Positions 63,401 through 64,000 of a stretch of DNA of 64,000 nucleotides are shown in pieces. The notes beneath the pieces were generated by a model, which was not told the DNA's origin, searched no databases, and saw only the letters and a list, made by a program, of their open reading frames with translations. Each line of letters starts with the position of its first letter. The first letter of the stretch is position 1. The stretch comes from Certhia americana (lineage: Eukaryota; Chordata; Aves; Passeriformes; Certhiidae), in assembly GCA_018697195.1 (NCBI GenBank), contig CM031870.1:4826539-4890538 (forward strand). Direction: 5' to 3'. The position numbers were made by a program, and so were the translations under genes.

Positions 63401-63473
63401 CGGGCTGCTGGAGCAGGCTCAGGGGCCGGGAGAGCGCCTGCGACAGCTCGGCCGCCGCCTCGGCCGCCGCCAT
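36359..63473 (-). CDS. DNAAF5: DNAAF5 (HEATR2), dynein axonemal assembly factor 5, complete 13-exon coding region
   Basis: Cytoplasmic HEAT-repeat protein needed to preassemble outer and inner dynein arms before transport into motile cilia; human loss causes primary ciliary dyskinesia (family knowledge). Joined exons, in transcript order: 63473-62939, 62342-62158, 61131-61007, 60576-60461, 56492-56260, 53853-53641, 51531-51388, 47511-47343, 44684-44537, 39991-39841, 38516-38360, 37201-37010, 36498-36359. All introns are GT-AG, phases agree at every joint, and the sum is 2,508 nt, 835 aa plus TGA. Recognition rests on segments such as [61 protein letters not shown] and [16 protein letters not shown], matching remembered vertebrate DNAAF5 in order. 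The start ATG has A at -3 and G at +4. About 20 residues shorter than human, mostly in the N-terminal exon. No frameshift or internal stop is seen, unlike the noisy sequence at 16.7-32.1 kb. Confidence 0.97.
37010..37201 (-). CDS. DNAAF5: DNAAF5 coding exon 12
   Basis: 192 nt, phase 1 to 1, to codon 789 plus one base. Acceptor TTTTCAG|AGGTTT, donor GTCCTAG|GTAAGA. Contains [20 protein letters not shown] and [18 protein letters not shown], a C-terminal HEAT repeat. Confidence 0.97.
38360..38516 (-). CDS. DNAAF5: DNAAF5 coding exon 11
   Basis: 157 nt, phase 0 to 1, to codon 725 plus one base. Acceptor CTGTAG|ATCTTA, donor TGCACAG|GTATGT. Contains [20 protein letters not shown] and [12 protein letters not shown] CpG-rich patch lies upstream in intron 10. 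Confidence 0.96.
38835..39068. other. Isolated CpG-rich patch in DNAAF5 intron 10
   Basis: About 230 bp with roughly 16-17 CpGs, in an intron that is otherwise AT-rich and CpG-poor. Includes AGATGGCGGC (YY1/start-site-like) near 38888 and a plus-strand donor-like CTCAG|GTACCAG near 38878. It shares no exon with DNAAF5. Could be an intronic promoter or a relatively young insertion of a GC-rich 5' end; I do not recognise a family. Confidence 0.5.
39841..39991 (-). CDS. DNAAF5: DNAAF5 coding exon 10
   Basis: 151 nt, phase 2 to 0, codons 623-673. Acceptor CTTCAG|GCTGTT, donor AAAGAG|GTAAAT. Contains [20 protein letters not shown] directly followed by [19 protein letters not shown], among the best-conserved stretches of the protein. 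Confidence 0.97.
44185..44335. repeat. AT-rich microsatellite (TATATTTA-like) in DNAAF5 intron 9
   Basis: About 150 bp of ATATATTTATATATAAATTT-type repeats, with locally self-complementary stretches. No other content. Confidence 0.85.
44537..44684 (-). CDS. DNAAF5: DNAAF5 coding exon 9
   Basis: 148 nt, phase 1 to 2, to codon 622 plus two bases. Acceptor TTTGCAG|GTCCTG, donor CAGGG|GTAAGT. Contains [20 protein letters not shown] and SETINSQG, which match the family closely. Confidence 0.96.
44965..45135 (+). mobile_element. CR1 LINE 3'-end fragment in DNAAF5 intron 8
   Basis: Sense CR1: CTGCCCCATCCCCGGAAGTG, GGTGGAAGGTGTCCCTGCCC, CTTTAAGGCTCCTTCCAACC and the CATTCTATAATCTCATGA 3' terminus. 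5'-truncated, antisense to DNAAF5, within the 44685-47342 intron. Confidence 0.85.
47343..47511 (-). CDS. DNAAF5: DNAAF5 coding exon 8
   Basis: 169 nt, phase 0 to 1, codons 518-573 plus one base. Acceptor TAACAG|GTGGAG, donor CATTCAG|GTATGA. Contains [20 protein letters not shown] and [16 protein letters not shown]. Confidence 0.95.
51388..51531 (-). CDS. DNAAF5: DNAAF5 coding exon 7
   Basis: 144 nt, phase 0 to 0, codons 470-517. Acceptor AATAG|GTCTTT, donor GAAAAG|GTAAAC. Translation [20 protein letters not shown] then [14 protein letters not shown] aligns with the human LERLLLCVQALVSVCHEDC segment. Confidence 0.95.
53641..53853 (-). CDS. DNAAF5: DNAAF5 coding exon 6
   Basis: 213 nt, phase 0 to 0, codons 399-469. 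Acceptor TTTTCAG|GGTGTG, donor GAAGAG|GTAAGG. Contains [18 protein letters not shown] and a HEAT pair with [19 protein letters not shown]. Confidence 0.95.
54674..54693 (+). repeat. T20 homopolymer in DNAAF5 intron 5
   Basis: Uninterrupted 20 T, in DNAAF5 sense an A20 tract. Could be the tail of an old retroposon, but no body is recognisable. Confidence 0.8.
56260..56492 (-). CDS. DNAAF5: DNAAF5 coding exon 5
   Basis: 233 nt, phase 1 to 0, to codon 398. Acceptor TTCTAG|AGACTC, donor AAAAAT|GTAAGT. Contains [50 protein letters not shown] and [10 protein letters not shown]. Confidence 0.96.
60461..60576 (-). CDS. DNAAF5: DNAAF5 coding exon 4
   Basis: 116 nt, phase 2 to 1, ending after codon 320 plus one base. 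Acceptor TATCTAG|GAAGCT, donor AAAGGAG|GTAAAT. Contains the diagnostic [16 protein letters not shown] followed by the PAHYP linker. Confidence 0.95.
61007..61131 (-). CDS. DNAAF5: DNAAF5 coding exon 3
   Basis: 125 nt, phase 0 to 2, codons 241-281 plus two bases. Acceptor CTGTAG|GTACGG, donor AATAC|GTAAGT. Translation includes [20 protein letters not shown] and [12 protein letters not shown], a HEAT repeat matching the family. Confidence 0.95.
61752..62015 (+). mobile_element. Internally deleted ERV solo LTR with 5-bp target-site duplication
   Basis: Begins TGTCCTGGGTTCAGC and ends AAACCACAACA (TG...CA ends), flanked on both sides by GACAT (61747-61751 and 62016-62020). The 5' part and 3' terminus resemble a common avian LTR; the middle (promoter and polyadenylation part) appears deleted near 61950, leaving 264 bp. 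No internal viral coding sequence is present. It lies in DNAAF5 intron 2, antisense to the gene, about 140 bp from exon 2. A 5-bp duplication is compatible with an ERVL-type insertion, but the family is not certain. Confidence 0.8.
62158..62342 (-). CDS. DNAAF5: DNAAF5 coding exon 2
   Basis: Residues 179-240, 185 nt, phase 1 to 0. Acceptor CAG|AGCAC, donor AAG|GTGTGC. Carries [28 protein letters not shown] and the strongly conserved [13 protein letters not shown]. An ERV solo LTR sits about 140 bp downstream in intron 2. Confidence 0.96.
62386..62476 (+). mobile_element. Short CR1 3'-end fragment in DNAAF5 intron 1
   Basis: About 90 bp of sense CR1 terminus: GAGGGTTGGAACTAGACAAC, CTTTAAGCTC, AAACCCAAACCACTCCTGAT then TCTATG. 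Antisense to DNAAF5. Confidence 0.75.
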
Positions 63474-63590
63474 GTTCCCGACACCGCGGGCCCGCCGTCG
63501 CCAGGGACGCGCCGGGCGTTTGCGACAGCGGGCGCGCTTTACGGCCGTGCCGGGCAGTGCGCGGGGGACGCCGCAGAGACCGTTGAACCG
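62930..63590 (-). promoter_or_regulatory. DNAAF5: DNAAF5 CpG-island promoter and exon 1
   Basis: Dense CpG across exon 1 and about 100 bp upstream of the ATG at 63473, ending where the GGGACAG-type repeats begin. The transcription start must lie between the ATG and that repeat unless the repeat is in the leader. No TATA box seen. Confidence 0.65.
62939..63473 (-). CDS. DNAAF5: DNAAF5 coding exon 1
   Basis: Encodes residues 1-178 plus one base (phase 1). Starts [16 protein letters not shown] and ends at the donor CCAG|GTGGGG. GC-rich, Leu/Ala/Arg-rich helices form the first HEAT repeats; [20 protein letters not shown] and the [13 protein letters not shown] tail match the family N-terminus. 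The whole exon is CpG island. Confidence 0.96.
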
Positions 63591-64000
63591 AGACAGAGGG
63601 ACAGGGACAGAGGGACATGGACAGAAGGGAACAGAGGAGCGTCACAGACAGGGAGGGACAGAGAGAGGGACAAGGACAGGAGGGACAGAGGGACGAGACC
63701 GGTACCGAACAGAGAGAAAGCACAGAGGACAGGGACAGGGAGGGACAGAGAGGGACAGGGACAGGGAGGGACAGAGGGACAGAGCACCTGGACCGAGACA
63801 GAAAGAGAGGACCAGTAGGGAACAATGGACAGAAGGGACAGAGAGTAGGGACAGGACAGGGAGGGACGAGGGACGAGACCGGGACCGAGACCGAGAGAGA
63901 GGGCAGAGGGACAGGGACAGAAAGGGACAAGAGAGAGGCAGCGGACCGTAGGGACAGAGAGAGGGACGGGACCGGGACGCGAGACGAAAGAAGGGACCGA
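63588..64000 (+). repeat. GGGACAG(A) purine-rich minisatellite upstream of DNAAF5
   Basis: Degenerate tandem units GGGACAG, GGGACAGAGA and later GGGACCGAGA run to the window edge. Almost pure purine plus C on the plus strand. Open frames across it in several frames are repeat shadows (Ser-Val-Pro or Arg-Asp-rich), not genes. Confidence 0.9.

Noticed and set aside
62929..63930. 333-aa minus-strand frame overlapping DNAAF5 exon 1
   Set aside because: Upstream half is translation of the minisatellite (Ser-Val-Pro repeats) and the rest is a wrong frame of exon 1; the correct frame starts at 63473.
62835..63951. Long plus-strand open frames (up to 327 aa) opposite DNAAF5 exon 1
   Set aside because: They are antisense shadows of a GC-rich exon continuing into the GGGACAG minisatellite; composition is repeat-driven and no homology is seen.
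1..64000. tRNA, rRNA, CRISPR, bacterial operon or viral gene content
   Set aside because: No such signatures were seen; the only viral trace is the solo LTR without coding sequence.

Overview
The window is vertebrate nuclear DNA, almost certainly from a bird. It has long introns with consensus GT-AG splice sites, several degraded CR1 LINE 3' ends (the dominant avian/sauropsid repeat), an avian-type ERV solo LTR, and two genes that are neighbours in amniotes (human 7p22.3): SUN1 and DNAAF5 (HEATR2). Both read on the minus strand, DNAAF5 upstream and SUN1 downstream.

Right part (36.1-64.0 kb): a complete DNAAF5 gene. I read 13 coding exons from the ATG at 63473 to the TGA at 36361-36359. Every junction is GT-AG and phase-consistent. 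Together they give a continuous 2,508-nt CDS (835 aa; human protein about 855 aa as I recall it). The start lies in a CpG island, and a purine-rich GGGACAG-type minisatellite runs upstream to the window edge. Introns hold two CR1 fragments, an internally deleted solo LTR with a 5-bp target-site duplication, an AT-rich microsatellite and an isolated CpG-rich patch.

Left part (0-13.1 kb): the first eight coding exons of SUN1, from the ATG at 13106. It encodes the nucleoplasmic N-terminal domain of the LINC-complex protein and leaves the window before the membrane segments are complete. Exons D-H (27, 192, 84, 111 and 99 nt) are all phase 1-1 cassettes, so any combination keeps frame. SUN1 intron 1 runs up to about 19.7 kb, where a CpG island with a strong minus-strand splice donor probably marks the first non-coding exon. 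A second CpG island with its own donor lies at 17.7-18.2 kb.

Middle (16.65-32.1 kb): the SUN1 promoter region is present three times. Copy 1 (16653-22408) is direct, copy 2 (about 22537-25487) is an inverted partial copy, then there is a 976-bp N gap, and copy 3 (26465-32107) is a second direct copy. Differences between copies are largely 1-5 base indels, and copy 3 carries two G-homopolymer insertions. Each copy has a TTCCC/GGGAA satellite at the same place. Assembly error (false duplication plus a palindromic long-read artefact) is the simplest reading; a real palindromic segmental duplication of the SUN1 promoter is the alternative. Between the array and DNAAF5 (32.1-36.1 kb) I see only intergenic sequence with one CR1 fragment.

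I found no RNA gene, CRISPR array, or evidence for a previously undescribed system.
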